Source of the DNA: Prevotella sp.
Lineage (GTDB): Bacteria; Bacteroidota; Bacteroidia; Bacteroidales; Bacteroidaceae
DNA length: 64,000 bases
Reading direction: 5' to 3'
Assembly: GCA_017475005.1 (NCBI GenBank)
Contig: JAFVGI010000029.1
Coordinates: 1 to 64,000, forward strand
Positions 22,070 through 31,242 of this stretch are shown in pieces. The translations under genes and the position numbers were made by a program. The number at the start of each line of letters is the position of its first letter. Positions within the stretch are counted from its first letter, which is position 1. Below the pieces are notes generated by a model. The model did no database searches, was not told the origin of the DNA, and worked only from the letters and a program-made list of their open reading frames with translations.

Positions 22070-23206
22070 TTAGTCATCAATGATGAATACCACTCTTTTA
22101 ATCTTGTTGAGAGAAGAGAAGATATTTATTGTGAAGTTCTGGAGGAGGCTTTCGGTATTGAAGACTGCCACCAGGCGTTCTTTGTTCTTTTTGTTGGCAT
22201 CGGGGAGCACCTTTACCTCTGCTGTCACACCGCTCTCGATGATGTTGTTGCCGCGAGGGCGTATGGTGATGGCCATATTGCCATTGCTTTGCGCTATCTG
22301 GTCATAGGCCCCAGTGCTCATGAGGAGAGAGGAGAGAGTCTTGTTGTTATTGATGGTGCCGATGAGTTCCTTTCCCTTGGCATTGACGAAGATAGTAGAG
22401 AGAGCTGTTGCGTCAATGGCCTTTTCCCAGTCGATGGAGATGGGGCGATACATCGATATGGACTTTCTCAGAGTCTGCAGGATGAATTTGTTGGACGAAC
22501 AAGTAGTGCCATCCATATAGAGAGTACCATCCTTGTATGTCATGGCAGCCTCGATGAGTACATCGTCGGGATTAGTACCCACAGGAGCTCCGAAGGTGCA
22601 TGTGCTCACAATCTGTTCTGGCAATGCCGATGCCCTTGCGACAAAACGCACAGGAGCAGTTGATTCATTGAGATGTTCCCACAGCTCTGTGCCCTGGCAG
22701 CTGGTCTCCTCATTGTCATCCATCTGGGCAATCATGCGCTTGATGATTTTATTGCGTTCAGACTCATTGTCCATGACAGGTCCCATAACCAGCATGCAAT
22801 ACTCATTATATGCCAGGGCCCACTGGTTCTTGTAGAAGCAATAGTGAGTGTCGCCCTCAGTCTTTAATTCGCTCAAGCCACCGATGTTGCTAAGGCGGGA
22901 AATGAAGTCGTGGAAGTCGTAGTCGTCAGCAATCGGAGCACAGATGCCAAACATACCATCTGAAGTCTCATAGAAGTAGATATCCTTTGTCAGGTCGATG
23001 CCCTTCATCTGCGTCCTGTCCTCATTGACGAAAGGAGTCAGAAGGACTTTAAAAGGAGAGTATGCTCCCACCAGTTTTCCACCATTGACAGCCATCAGTC
23101 CCACAGCATTGCGGGGTAGGTTGTTGATATAGTTTCCTTTGCTACAACTTGTAAGCACCAAGAGCATCAGTGCTATGACATATAAAATGTTTGATTTAGA
23201 CTTCAT
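22070..23206 (-). CDS. DUF4836-like lipoprotein
   Basis: 378 residues. MKSKSNILYVIALMLLVLTSC is a lipoprotein signal. The mature part begins LPRNAVGLMAVNGGKLVGAYSPFKVLL, a pattern seen in DUF4836-type Bacteroidales lipoproteins that carry two tandem alpha/beta modules. No enzyme motif is recognised. It is located between rsmE and an ABC transporter and is flanked by heptamer repeats on both sides. Cell location is probably the outer membrane; function unknown. Confidence 0.65.
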   Translation of the reverse strand: MKSKSNILYVIALMLLVLTSCSKGNYINNLPRNAVGLMAVNGGKLVGAYSPFKVLLTPFVNEDRTQMKGIDLTKDIYFYETSDGMFGICAPIADDYDFHDFISRLSNIGGLSELKTEGDTHYCFYKNQWALAYNEYCMLVMGPVMDNESERNKIIKRMIAQMDDNEETSCQGTELWEHLNESTAPVRFVARASALPEQIVSTCTFGAPVGTNPDDVLIEAAMTYKDGTLYMDGTTCSSNKFILQTLRKSISMYRPISIDWEKAIDATALSTIFVNAKGKELIGTINNNKTLSSLLMSTGAYDQIAQSNGNMAITIRPRGNNIIESGVTAEVKVLPDANKKNKERLVAVFNTESLLQNFTINIFSSLNKIKRVVFIIDD

Positions 23207-23255
23207 AATTCTTAATTTTTAACTCTTAACTCTTAACTCTTAACTCTTAACTCCA
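23207..23255. repeat. TTAACTC heptamer array
   Basis: Five consecutive TTAACTC/TTAATTT units lie between rsmE and the lipoprotein gene. The array is crossed by the rsmE stop codon. Confidence 0.8.
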
Positions 23256-23977
23256 CCAAGTCTTATTGTCATCAGTGCCACGAGGGCAGCTGTTTCGGTT
23301 CTTAAGCGTGATTCGCCGAGAGAGACACTTTCATATCCATGCTCCATGGCATACATTACCTCCTCCTTTGAGAAATCGCCCTCCGGACCTATGAGGATGG
23401 TGACATTCTGCTGCTGGTCATCCCCCTTGTGAGAGAGAATCTCTTTGTAGAGGTCTGTTCGGGGAATCTCGTTGTGGCAATGACAGATGAACTTCCGTCC
23501 CTCCCTTGGAGTGTCGAGAAAATTCTTCAGAGGCATCAGGTCATTGATAACAGGTTTCCATGCCTTTCGGCTCTGCTTCATGGCAGAGATGACAGTCTTT
23601 TCGATGCGGTCGCTACGCATAGTCCTGCGTTCAGAATACTGGCTTTCGAGGAAAGAGAGCTCGTCAATGCCAATCTCTGTAGCCTTTTCAGCCATCCATT
23701 CCATGCGTTCCATCATCTTGGTAGGCGCGATGGCGATATGTATCCTTGTCGGAAACTGTGGTGCAGGGTTGATGTGAGACTCTGTGATAGAGTATTCACA
23801 CTTCTTGTTGGATGCCAGTGTCACCTCAGCCTGATGTATACCCCCTTCTCCGTCGATGAGGAATATGGTGTCTCCCTCTTTTAGTCTGAGCACACGAACA
23901 GCATGTCCAGCCTCCTCTTGTGGCAGGGCATTATGTTCTGTCGCCTGTGGTACGTAGAAAAAACGTTCTTCTTTCAT
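23240..23977 (-). CDS. rsmE: 16S rRNA m3U1498 methyltransferase
   Basis: Methylates N3 of U1498 in 16S rRNA, using SAM. 245 residues from ATG 23977 (MKEERFFYV). An ATG at 23995 lies within the terminator of rpsP and is rejected. The PUA-like N-terminus is followed by the SPOUT knot, with IAIAPTKMMERMEWMAEKAT, TVISAMKQSRKAWKP and the SAM-loop sequences ILIGPEGDFSKEEV and VSLGESRLRTETAALVAL. Family length and all hallmark motifs are present. The gene follows rpsP directly. Confidence 0.93.
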   Translation of the reverse strand: MKEERFFYVPQATEHNALPQEEAGHAVRVLRLKEGDTIFLIDGEGGIHQAEVTLASNKKCEYSITESHINPAPQFPTRIHIAIAPTKMMERMEWMAEKATEIGIDELSFLESQYSERRTMRSDRIEKTVISAMKQSRKAWKPVINDLMPLKNFLDTPREGRKFICHCHNEIPRTDLYKEILSHKGDDQQQNVTILIGPEGDFSKEEVMYAMEHGYESVSLGESRLRTETAALVALMTIRLGGVKS

Positions 23978-23981
23978 GAAA

Positions 23982-24020
23982 GCAAAAAGAAGCATACGCC
24001 CATAAAGGCATACGCTTCTC
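23982..24020 (-). terminator. Rho-independent terminator of rpsP
   Basis: On the minus strand GAAGCGTATGCC pairs with GGCGTATGCTTC (two G-U pairs) around TTTAT and is followed by TTTTTG. It lies 23 bases after the rpsP stop. Confidence 0.85.
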
Positions 24021-24042
24021 TAATGTTTTTCTTGTGAGAGTC

Positions 24043-24630
24043 TTATGCCTCAGCAGGAGTTTCTTCCTGTGCCTCAGCAGGAGCCTCTTCTGTAGCTTCC
24101 TCAGCAGCTTCTTCAGCAGCCTTAGCCTCAGCGGCAGCAGCTTCCTCAGCAGCCTTTGCCTCAGCATCAGCAGCAGCTTTCTTCTCAGCAATAGCCTTAG
24201 CCTTAGCCTCATTGTACTGCTTCTCTGCAGTGAGATTAGCAGCCTTCTTGTCAGCAAGAGCCTTAGCCTCAGCAGCCTTGACAGCTTCAGTGCCAGCTAC
24301 CTTTGCCTTTTTCCATGCCTCGAACTTAGCCTGTGCAGTAGCCTCATCAAAAGCACCCTTCTTAACACCACCACGAAGATGCTTCATCATATAAACACCT
24401 TCATTAGAGAGAATGCTACGAACAGTGTCAGTAGGCTGTGCACCACACTCAACCCAGTAAAGAGCACGGTCGAAATTCAGATCTACTGTGGCAGGATTGG
24501 TGTTAGGATTGTAGGTACCAATCTTCTCAGTAAACTTACCATCACGTGGAGCTCTTACGTCAGCGATAACGATACGATAGAAAGCATAAGCCTTACGACC
24601 GCTACGCTGTAATCTAATTTTTGTTGCCAT
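24043..24630 (-). CDS. rpsP: 30S ribosomal protein S16 with long Ala/Glu-rich tail
   Basis: Part of the small ribosomal subunit. 195 residues: the S16 core ([19 protein letters not shown], then [20 protein letters not shown]) covers about 1-85. From there a low-complexity tail rich in Ala, Glu and Lys (for example [20 protein letters not shown]) runs to the end. Such tails are usual for S16 in Bacteroidales, although this one is long. A terminator follows and a TACCTTTG box precedes it, so it forms its own transcript. Confidence 0.95.
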   Translation of the reverse strand: MATKIRLQRSGRKAYAFYRIVIADVRAPRDGKFTEKIGTYNPNTNPATVDLNFDRALYWVECGAQPTDTVRSILSNEGVYMMKHLRGGVKKGAFDEATAQAKFEAWKKAKVAGTEAVKAAEAKALADKKAANLTAEKQYNEAKAKAIAEKKAAADAEAKAAEEAAAAEAKAAEEAAEEATEEAPAEAQEETPAEA

Positions 24631-24694
24631 TTTTTAACGTTGTTAAATTGTTAATGAAATAGATGTGAATATGCCTTAACTCGTAAAGCGGGTG

Positions 24695-24702
24695 CAAAGG
24701 TA
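24695..24702 (-). promoter_or_regulatory. -7 box for rpsP with heptamers at the -33 position
   Basis: TACCTTTG on the minus strand lies about 65 bases upstream of rpsP. Where the -33 TTTG should be, GTTTAGA heptamers (24709-24738) are found instead. Confidence 0.55.
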
Positions 24703-24793
24703 CAAAAAAGTTTAGAGTTTAGAGTTTGGAGTTTAGAAAGAGAGGGGCAAAAGCGGCGGAATTTAGATATTTTTAACAAAACAACAGAAAATG

Positions 24794-24825
24794 TTTGGCA
24801 GTTTGTAATAATTTTATTACTTTTG
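24794..24825 (+). promoter_or_regulatory. Promoter of the threonine operon
   Basis: A TTTG -33 box (24794-24797) and a TACTTTTG -7 box (24818-24825) are spaced by 20 bases. The leader that follows contains a CCCC..GGGG mini-hairpin (about 24854-24871); I see no Thr/Ile-rich leader peptide. Confidence 0.7.
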
Positions 24826-24928
24826 CACCCGATTTGTATAAAGATCAAAGTCACCCCCTGCTGTAAAGGGGAATTTTAATCATCAAGAAAAGCGTCGGCA
24901 CTGCGTTGAAAAGAAAGGTGCATCGTTT

Positions 24929-27379
24929 ATGAAAGTATTGAAATTTGGCGGAACCAGCGTAGGTTCCGTAGAGAGTATCCTTAGTTTGAAGGATATCGTT
25001 GAGAAAGAGGCTAAGAAGCAGCCTGTCATTGTTGTTGTAAGTGCCTTGGGTGGCATTACAGACAAACTACTTCTTACTTCCCGTTTAGCCCTTGCAGGAG
25101 ATGAGCGTTATCGTGAAGAGTTTGATGCGATAGTTGACAGACATCACAAGATGATTGACACTATTATCACAGACCCTCAGGACCGTGAACGCCTTTTCAA
25201 CACTATCGATGCCCTGCTGGAGCAGTTGAGGAGTCTCTATTTCGGTGTTTACCTTATTCATGATATTTCTCCCAAGACGCAGGATGCCATCTTGGCGTAT
25301 GGTGAGCGTCTGAGTTCAAATATAGTAGCAACACTCATAAAGGGAGCCAGATGGTTTGACTCCCGTAATTTCATAAAGACTGAGAAGAAACAAGGTCGCA
25401 ATGCCCTTTCGGCAGAACTGACAACCAAGCTGGTGAAGGAGACATTCTCTCCACTGCCACGCATATCCCTTGTGCCGGGATTTATCTCGAAGGACAAGAC
25501 GAGTGGCGAGACCACTAACCTCGGACGAGGCGGCTCTGACTATACAGCTGCCATCATAGCAGCGGCATTGGATGCAGAGCTGCTGGAGATATGGACCGAT
25601 GTTGACGGCTTCATGACAGCCGACCCACGAGTGATAACATCGGCATATCCTATCAAAGAATTGTCTTTCGTGGAGGCTATGGAGCTATGTAACTTCGGAG
25701 CGAAGGTAATATATCCTCCGACGATATATCCTGTCTGTGTGAAGAACATTCCTATCAAGGTCAAGAACACCTTTAATCCTGAAGCCGAGGGAACAATCAT
25801 TACAGACAAGGTGACAGGCGACCATAAGCCTATCAAGGGTATTTCGAGCATCAATGGCACAGCCCTCATTACGGTAACAGGTTTGTCAATGGTGGGTGTC
25901 ATAGGTGTCAATCAGCGCATCTTTACCACATTGGCAGATAATGGCATATCAGTATTCATGGTGTCACAGGCATCTTCCGAGAACTCTACCTCAATAGGTG
26001 TGATAGAGGCTGATACAGAGGAAGCAGTAAGGGTGCTCAATGAAGAATTTGCCAAGGAGATAGAGACAGGTGCCATGTTCCCCATGAAGGCCGAGACAGG
26101 CCTTGCCACCATCGCTATTGTGGGTGAGAACATGAAGCAGACCCCAGGTATTGCCGGAAAGTTGTTCGGTTGTCTGGGACGTTCAGGTATCTCTATCATA
26201 GCGTGTGCTCAGGGTGCTTCGGAGACGAATATCTCGTTTGTAGTAAAGAGCGAGTTCCTCAGAAAGTCGCTGAATGTTATTCACGATTCCTTCTTCCTGT
26301 CAGAATACAAGGTTCTCAACCTCTTCATCTGCGGTGTCGGCACAGTGGGTGCAAAGCTCATCGAGCAGATACATTCGCAGTATGAGACACTGAAGCAGGA
26401 GTCAGGACTGTTGCTCAATGTCGTGGGCATAGCATCTTCAAAGAAAGCCATCTTCTCACGTGAGGGCATAGACCTTACGACATACAGGGAGAAACTCAAT
26501 GAGGCCGAGGCGTCAAATTCCCAGAAGATGCTCGATGGCATACTGAATATGAACATCTTCAACAGTGTCTTCGTCGACTGTACTGCCTCAAAGGAAGTTG
26601 CCGACCTCTATCAGTCGCTCTTGGAGCATAATGTGAATATCATCACTGCCAACAAGATTGCCGCATCAGGCGATTATGAGACCTATCACAAGCTGAAAGA
26701 GACAGCCAAGAGAGTAGGGGTGAAGTTCCGCTACGAGACCAATGTGGGAGCCGGCTTGCCTATCATCGGCACTATGAATGACCTCATCAATTCCGGTGAT
26801 AAGATACTGAAGATTGAGGCTGTGCTGTCAGGCACCCTCAACTACATCTTCAATGCCCTTTCTGCCGAGACACCATTCTCGGAGACCGTCAAGAAGGCCA
26901 AGGAGCTGGGCTTTGCAGAGCCAGACCCACGCATCGACCTCAGTGGAACCGACGTAATACGCAAACTCGTCATCCTGACTCGTGAGGCTGGTTATAAGGT
27001 AGAGCAGAGCGATGTGGAAAAACATCTCTTTGTGCCCGATGACTTCTTCCAGGGCACCCTTGAGGACTTCTGGCGTCGTCTGCCAGAGCTTGATGCTGCT
27101 TTCGAGGCAAAGCGCAAGGAACTGGAGGCAAAGAACTGCCGTCAGCGTTTCGTGGCTTCTATGGAGGTGGTAGATGGCGATAAGGTGAAGTGCTGCGTAT
27201 CTCTGCGCGACATACCGCTGAACCATTCCTTCTATGAACTGGAGGGTTCCAACAATATCATTACCCTCACCACATCACGCTACAAGGAATTCCCGATGCT
27301 GATACAAGGCTTTGGTGCCGGTGCCAGCGTTACGGCAGCCGGTGTGTTTGCCAATGTCCTTTCGATAGCGAACATTTAA
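24929..27379 (+). CDS. thrA: Bifunctional aspartate kinase / homoserine dehydrogenase
   Basis: Catalyses the first and third steps from aspartate to homoserine. 816 residues. The kinase domain starts KFGGTSVGS (residues 5-13) and has NLGRGGSDYTAA and IWTDVDGFMTADPR. Two ACT domains (about 310-460) suggest threonine feedback. The homoserine dehydrogenase starts near 466 with LFICGVGTVGAKLIEQI and contains ITANKIAASGDYE and FRYETNVGAGLPIIG. Family length. It heads a three-gene operon with a phosphoglycerate-mutase-like gene and thrC. The catalytic residues appear complete. Confidence 0.96.
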   Translation: MKVLKFGGTSVGSVESILSLKDIVEKEAKKQPVIVVVSALGGITDKLLLTSRLALAGDERYREEFDAIVDRHHKMIDTIITDPQDRERLFNTIDALLEQLRSLYFGVYLIHDISPKTQDAILAYGERLSSNIVATLIKGARWFDSRNFIKTEKKQGRNALSAELTTKLVKETFSPLPRISLVPGFISKDKTSGETTNLGRGGSDYTAAIIAAALDAELLEIWTDVDGFMTADPRVITSAYPIKELSFVEAMELCNFGAKVIYPPTIYPVCVKNIPIKVKNTFNPEAEGTIITDKVTGDHKPIKGISSINGTALITVTGLSMVGVIGVNQRIFTTLADNGISVFMVSQASSENSTSIGVIEADTEEAVRVLNEEFAKEIETGAMFPMKAETGLATIAIVGENMKQTPGIAGKLFGCLGRSGISIIACAQGASETNISFVVKSEFLRKSLNVIHDSFFLSEYKVLNLFICGVGTVGAKLIEQIHSQYETLKQESGLLLNVVGIASSKKAIFSREGIDLTTYREKLNEAEASNSQKMLDGILNMNIFNSVFVDCTASKEVADLYQSLLEHNVNIITANKIAASGDYETYHKLKETAKRVGVKFRYETNVGAGLPIIGTMNDLINSGDKILKIEAVLSGTLNYIFNALSAETPFSETVKKAKELGFAEPDPRIDLSGTDVIRKLVILTREAGYKVEQSDVEKHLFVPDDFFQGTLEDFWRRLPELDAAFEAKRKELEAKNCRQRFVASMEVVDGDKVKCCVSLRDIPLNHSFYELEGSNNIITLTTSRYKEFPMLIQGFGAGASVTAAGVFANVLSIANI

Positions 27380-27389
27380 GGCAACACCC

Positions 27390-27420
27390 CTCAATTTTCA
27401 ATTATCAATTTTCAATTTAG
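27390..27420. repeat. TCAATTT/TCAATTA repeats
   Basis: Four tandem TCAATTT-type units fill the short gap between thrA and the next gene. Confidence 0.7.
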
Positions 27421-27423
27421 AAA

Positions 27424-28662
27424 GTGAAGACAATAATAATTCTCGGCGATGGCATGGCCGATAATCCAATAGAGCAGCTGGGTGGTAAGACACCGCTGCA
27501 ATATGCCAACACTCCCTATATGGACCTTCTGGCAAAGAATGGTTGCACTGGCAGACTGGTGACGGTTCCTGCGGGATATTCTCCTGGTTCTGAGGTTGCC
27601 AATACTGCCATCCTCGGTTACGATCTCGACAAGGTGTATGAAGGTCGCGGTCCCCTTGAGGCTGCATCGATAGGCTATGACATGGACCCTATGGACATGG
27701 CAATACGCTGCAACATCATCTGTGTTACTCCTGAGGGTACCATAAAGACCCATAATGGCGGCAACCTTACAACGGAAGATGCGGGTCCGCTGATAGACCT
27801 CCTCAATGAGAAACTCGGCAGTGACAAGGTGCGCTTTATTCGTGGCATACAGTATCGTCATCTGCTTGTCATAAAGGGTGGCAGCAAATATATCGTCTGC
27901 AATCCTCCTCATGACCATCCTAATGAGCCATGGCGCGAGCTGCTCGTCAGTCCGATGGCGGATGCTCCTGTAGAGCCCGGCAGGATGACGGCACAGGAGA
28001 CGGCAGACCTCCTCAACGAACTGATACTGAAGTCATACGAGATACTGCCTGCAGCACCCCTCAACCAGAAGCGTGCAGCAGAGGGCAAGGACCTTGCAAA
28101 CATTATCTGGCCATGGAGTGGGGGCTACCGTCCAAATATGCAGACCCTCATGCAGCAGTATCCGAGTGTGAAGTCGGGTGCTGTGGTGTCTGCAGTAGAT
28201 CTTATTCAGGGCATCGGAAAATATGCCGGCTTAGACATCATAAAGGTGCCTGGTGCAACAGGTCTTTGGGATACCGACTATGAGGCAAAGACAAAGGCGG
28301 CTCTTGATAATCTGAAGACCAAGGACTTTGTGTTCCTGCATGTTGAGGCCAGTGACGAGGCAGGTCATGACGGTGATGTAGAACTGAAGGTAAAGACCAT
28401 TGAGAACCTTGATAAGCGCATGATAGGTCCTATCTACGAAGAGACCAAGACGTGGGACGAGCCAGTCTGCATTGCTGTGCTGCCCGACCACTATACTCCT
28501 GTCGAGATGCGCATACACGTCGGTGAACCAGTGCCATTTATCATATACTATAAAGGAATAGAGCCCGACGAGGTGCAGACATACGACGAATTCACCTGCG
28601 TCAATGGTGGCTATGGCATCCTGAAGTTAAATGAATTTATGCAAACCCTTATGGCGGTCTAA
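27424..28662 (+). CDS. Phosphoglycerate-mutase-like enzyme, candidate homoserine kinase
   Basis: 412 residues from a GTG at 27424 (VKTIIILGDGMADNPIEQLG). It belongs to the alkaline-phosphatase superfamily branch of 2,3-bisphosphoglycerate-independent phosphoglycerate mutases (ApgM type): GDGMAD and SPGSEVANTAILGYD at the front, FVFLHVEASDEAGHDGDVEL and CIAVLPDHYTP as metal-site segments. It sits between thrA and thrC. A ThrB-type GHMP homoserine kinase is absent from the operon. This family branch has been proposed as a homoserine kinase (TIGR02535), and the context supports that role here. An ordinary glycolytic mutase is the alternative. Confidence 0.8.
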   Translation: MKTIIILGDGMADNPIEQLGGKTPLQYANTPYMDLLAKNGCTGRLVTVPAGYSPGSEVANTAILGYDLDKVYEGRGPLEAASIGYDMDPMDMAIRCNIICVTPEGTIKTHNGGNLTTEDAGPLIDLLNEKLGSDKVRFIRGIQYRHLLVIKGGSKYIVCNPPHDHPNEPWRELLVSPMADAPVEPGRMTAQETADLLNELILKSYEILPAAPLNQKRAAEGKDLANIIWPWSGGYRPNMQTLMQQYPSVKSGAVVSAVDLIQGIGKYAGLDIIKVPGATGLWDTDYEAKTKAALDNLKTKDFVFLHVEASDEAGHDGDVELKVKTIENLDKRMIGPIYEETKTWDEPVCIAVLPDHYTPVEMRIHVGEPVPFIIYYKGIEPDEVQTYDEFTCVNGGYGILKLNEFMQTLMAV

Positions 28663-28706
28663 GGTCTAAGGTCAATTTTCAATTGTCAATTCTCAATTTT
28701 CAATTT
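28663..28706. repeat. GGTCTAA and TCAATTT heptamers before thrC
   Basis: Short tandem AAGGTCT and CAATTTT/CAATTGT units lie between the kinase candidate and thrC. Confidence 0.7.
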
Positions 28707-28711
28707 AATAA

Positions 28712-30052
28712 ATGAAATACTATTCAACCAACAAGCAAGCACCTATCGCCAGTCTTGAGAAGGCTGTTGTGAAAGGTTTGGCAGAGGACAAGGGCCTCTA
28801 TATGCCGGAGAATATTAAGAAGCTCCCGAAGGAGTTTTTCGATAACATCGACAAGATGTCATTTCAGGAGATTGCCTGCACTGTTGCAGAGGCATTCTTT
28901 GGTGAGGACGTAGAAAAGGAGGCTCTCGACAAGATTGTCTGTGACACATTGTCATTCGACTGCCCTGTTGTGCCTGTTACGCCGAAAGGTCAGAGCGATA
29001 CAAACATCTATACCCTGGAGCTGTTCCATGGTCCTACGCTGGCCTTCAAGGATGTCGGCGCACGCTTTATGGCACGTCTGCTGCAGTACTTCCTCAAGAA
29101 CGGTCAAAGGTCTAAGGTCGAAGGTCAAAAGTCTGAGGTAAATGTCCTTGTTGCTACGTCGGGTGATACGGGCAGTGCTGTTGCGAATGGGTTCCTCGGT
29201 GTTGAGGGCATACATGTCTATGTGCTCTATCCAAAGGGCAAGGTGAGTCCTATTCAGGAGTGTCAGTTTACTACTCTCGGCAAGAATATCACCGCCATTG
29301 AGGTGGACGGTGTGTTCGACGACTGTCAGGCTCTGGTGAAGTCAGCCTTCATGGATGCCGACCTCAACAACCACATGAAGCTCACCTCTGCCAACTCTAT
29401 CAACGTAGCACGCTTCCTGCCTCAGGCATTTTATTACTTTAATGCTTATGCCCGCATGAAGGCTCTCGGCAAGGCCGACAACATGGTGATGTGTGTGCCA
29501 AGCGGCAACTTCGGCAACATCTGTGCTGCGCTCTTCGGCCATGCTATGGGACTGCCGATAAAGCGTTTCGTGGCTGCCAATAATGCCAACGATATCTTTT
29601 ATAACTACCTGCAGACAGGCAAGTATAATCCTCAGCCGTCAAAGCAGACCCTTGCCAATGCTATGGACGTGGGTGACCCAAGCAATTTTGCCCGCATCTA
29701 CGACCTCTATAAGGGCAGTCACGAGGCCATCACAAGCCTCATCAGCGGTGCTACATACAAGGACGAGCAGATACGTGCTACCATGCAGGAGTGTTTTGCG
29801 GAGACAGGCTACGTCCTCGACCCTCATGGCGCATGCGGCTATCAGGCCTTGAAGGACCTCCTGAAGGACGGCGAGACAGGTGTTTTCTGCGAGACAGCCC
29901 ATCCGGCAAAGTTCAAGGAGAAGGTTGACGAAATCCTCTCTGCCGATATCGCGATACCCCAGCGCCTGCAGGAGTTCATGAAAGGCACCAAGCAGAGCAT
30001 CCCAATGTCAAAAGACTTCAAGGACTTTAAGGAGTTCCTGATGAAAGAATAA
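28712..30052 (+). CDS. thrC: Threonine synthase with an in-frame repeat insertion
   Basis: PLP enzyme that converts O-phosphohomoserine to threonine. 446 residues starting KYYSTNKQAPIASLEKAV. Family features are ELFHGPTLAFKDVGARFMAR with the PLP lysine (near residue 112), VATSGDTGSAVANGF and PSGNFGNICAALFG. Residues about 131-142 ([12 protein letters not shown]) have no counterpart in the family pattern between FLKN and VNVLVATSG. They are read from GGTCAAA/GGTCTAA/GGTCGAA heptamers (29102-29140), and the frame is preserved. Third gene of the threonine operon. An outer-membrane protein gene starts two bases after it. Confidence 0.94.
   Translation: MKYYSTNKQAPIASLEKAVVKGLAEDKGLYMPENIKKLPKEFFDNIDKMSFQEIACTVAEAFFGEDVEKEALDKIVCDTLSFDCPVVPVTPKGQSDTNIYTLELFHGPTLAFKDVGARFMARLLQYFLKNGQRSKVEGQKSEVNVLVATSGDTGSAVANGFLGVEGIHVYVLYPKGKVSPIQECQFTTLGKNITAIEVDGVFDDCQALVKSAFMDADLNNHMKLTSANSINVARFLPQAFYYFNAYARMKALGKADNMVMCVPSGNFGNICAALFGHAMGLPIKRFVAANNANDIFYNYLQTGKYNPQPSKQTLANAMDVGDPSNFARIYDLYKGSHEAITSLISGATYKDEQIRATMQECFAETGYVLDPHGACGYQALKDLLKDGETGVFCETAHPAKFKEKVDEILSADIAIPQRLQEFMKGTKQSIPMSKDFKDFKEFLMKE
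29102..29140 (+). repeat. Heptamer array inside thrC
   Basis: GGTCAAA, GGTCTAA, GGTCGAA, GGTCAAA and AGTCTGA follow in tandem. They encode QRSKVEGQKSE in frame, in a loop ahead of the SGDTGSA phosphate-binding motif. Confidence 0.8.
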
Positions 30053-30054
30053 GG

Positions 30055-31182
30055 ATGAATAAACTCCTCATAGTTATCATGCTGGCGTTGCCGCTGAGTA
30101 CGGTGTCTGCCCAGAAGGAGCTCGTAAAGAAGGTCGTTACGCGCTTGGACTCAGCGAGAGTAAAAGGTACTGACCCACGGTATATCGGGCTGCCCAAGAA
30201 GGGGTGGACCGTTGTGCTCAATCCTACCTTCGAGCAGATGCACCTCACGATGCGGAGCCATTACTCCAACACCGCAGGCGAATATGGGGACAATGAAGTG
30301 GATTACGATACGTACCTGAAGATAACCCCCCGCGTCACCAGTTCTCTCGGCCTATGGGTAGGTTACCACGGCATAGGCTTTGGCTACGGCGTGGCGCTGA
30401 ACGGCAAAAGAGGCATGAATCTGTCGCTCAATATGGCCTCTTCCTCATACGGCTTGAATGTACGCTTCAGGCGCTTCCATTACAGCAACCCCATATTCGA
30501 AATAAGCAACTTTGTTGTTAATGGCACGAATTATGGAGCTCTTTTGCCACAACAGGAATTAGACCTGCAGAACCCCATGAAGATTACGTCACTTGTGGTT
30601 GACGGCTTCTGGGTATTCAACAAACGCAAATTCTCCTATTCCGCCGCCTATAACCAATCAACGCGCCAGCTGCGCTCGGCAGGTTCAATCATAGCAGGTC
30701 TGATGTTCTATTTTCAGAAATACGACCTGAAGCTCGACTTCTCCTCCAGCGCTTTCTCTGACAGAAATGAGAATTTCGGCTTCCTGGCGGCCAACAACAT
30801 CGGCGGCTTCGAGATGTATCAGGGCAGTATCGGTCTGGGTTATACCTACAACTGGGTTCCCGGACGCAACTGGGTGATAAACCTCACGGCGATGCCCGTG
30901 CTGACCGTCGTAAACAAATTACATGCACACCAGATAGACCTGGATTTCAGGGATGACGGCGATGTCACCGAAGACGACTTCACGTTGGTCGAGAAAGAAG
31001 CCAAGACAAATAATGGTGGCGTAAAGCTGAACGTTGATCTCCAGATGGCCGCAGTCTATTGGCACAAAGACTGGTTCTTCAAGGTCACAGGTCAGGCCCA
31101 TCGCTTTCAAGGTACCTACGACCTCGTCACCGCGAAATACTTTGACTGGAACGCCAAAGCGTCAGTGGGATACACGTTTTAG
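30055..31182 (+). CDS. DUF4421-like outer-membrane beta-barrel protein
   Basis: 375 residues. A signal peptide (LLIVIMLALPLSTVSAQ) is followed by alternating hydrophobic strands with many aromatic residues, ending in KASVGYTF, an outer-membrane barrel type C-terminus. Segments such as YIGLPKKGWTVVLNP and GYHGIGFGYGVALNGKRG resemble Bacteroidales DUF4421 proteins. It starts two bases after the thrC stop, so it is translationally coupled to the threonine operon although nothing else links it to threonine. Function unknown. Confidence 0.7.
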   Translation: MNKLLIVIMLALPLSTVSAQKELVKKVVTRLDSARVKGTDPRYIGLPKKGWTVVLNPTFEQMHLTMRSHYSNTAGEYGDNEVDYDTYLKITPRVTSSLGLWVGYHGIGFGYGVALNGKRGMNLSLNMASSSYGLNVRFRRFHYSNPIFEISNFVVNGTNYGALLPQQELDLQNPMKITSLVVDGFWVFNKRKFSYSAAYNQSTRQLRSAGSIIAGLMFYFQKYDLKLDFSSSAFSDRNENFGFLAANNIGGFEMYQGSIGLGYTYNWVPGRNWVINLTAMPVLTVVNKLHAHQIDLDFRDDGDVTEDDFTLVEKEAKTNNGGVKLNVDLQMAAVYWHKDWFFKVTGQAHRFQGTYDLVTAKYFDWNAKASVGYTF

Positions 31183-31214
31183 AGTTCATAGTTCTTCTGC
31201 GCCATTAAAATATT

Positions 31215-31242
31215 CACTAACCACTAATCACTAACCACTAAC
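31215..31242. repeat. CACTAAC heptamer array
   Basis: Four CACTAAC/CACTAAT units lie at the meeting point of two convergent genes. They overlap the stop codon of the SpoU gene. Confidence 0.8.
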
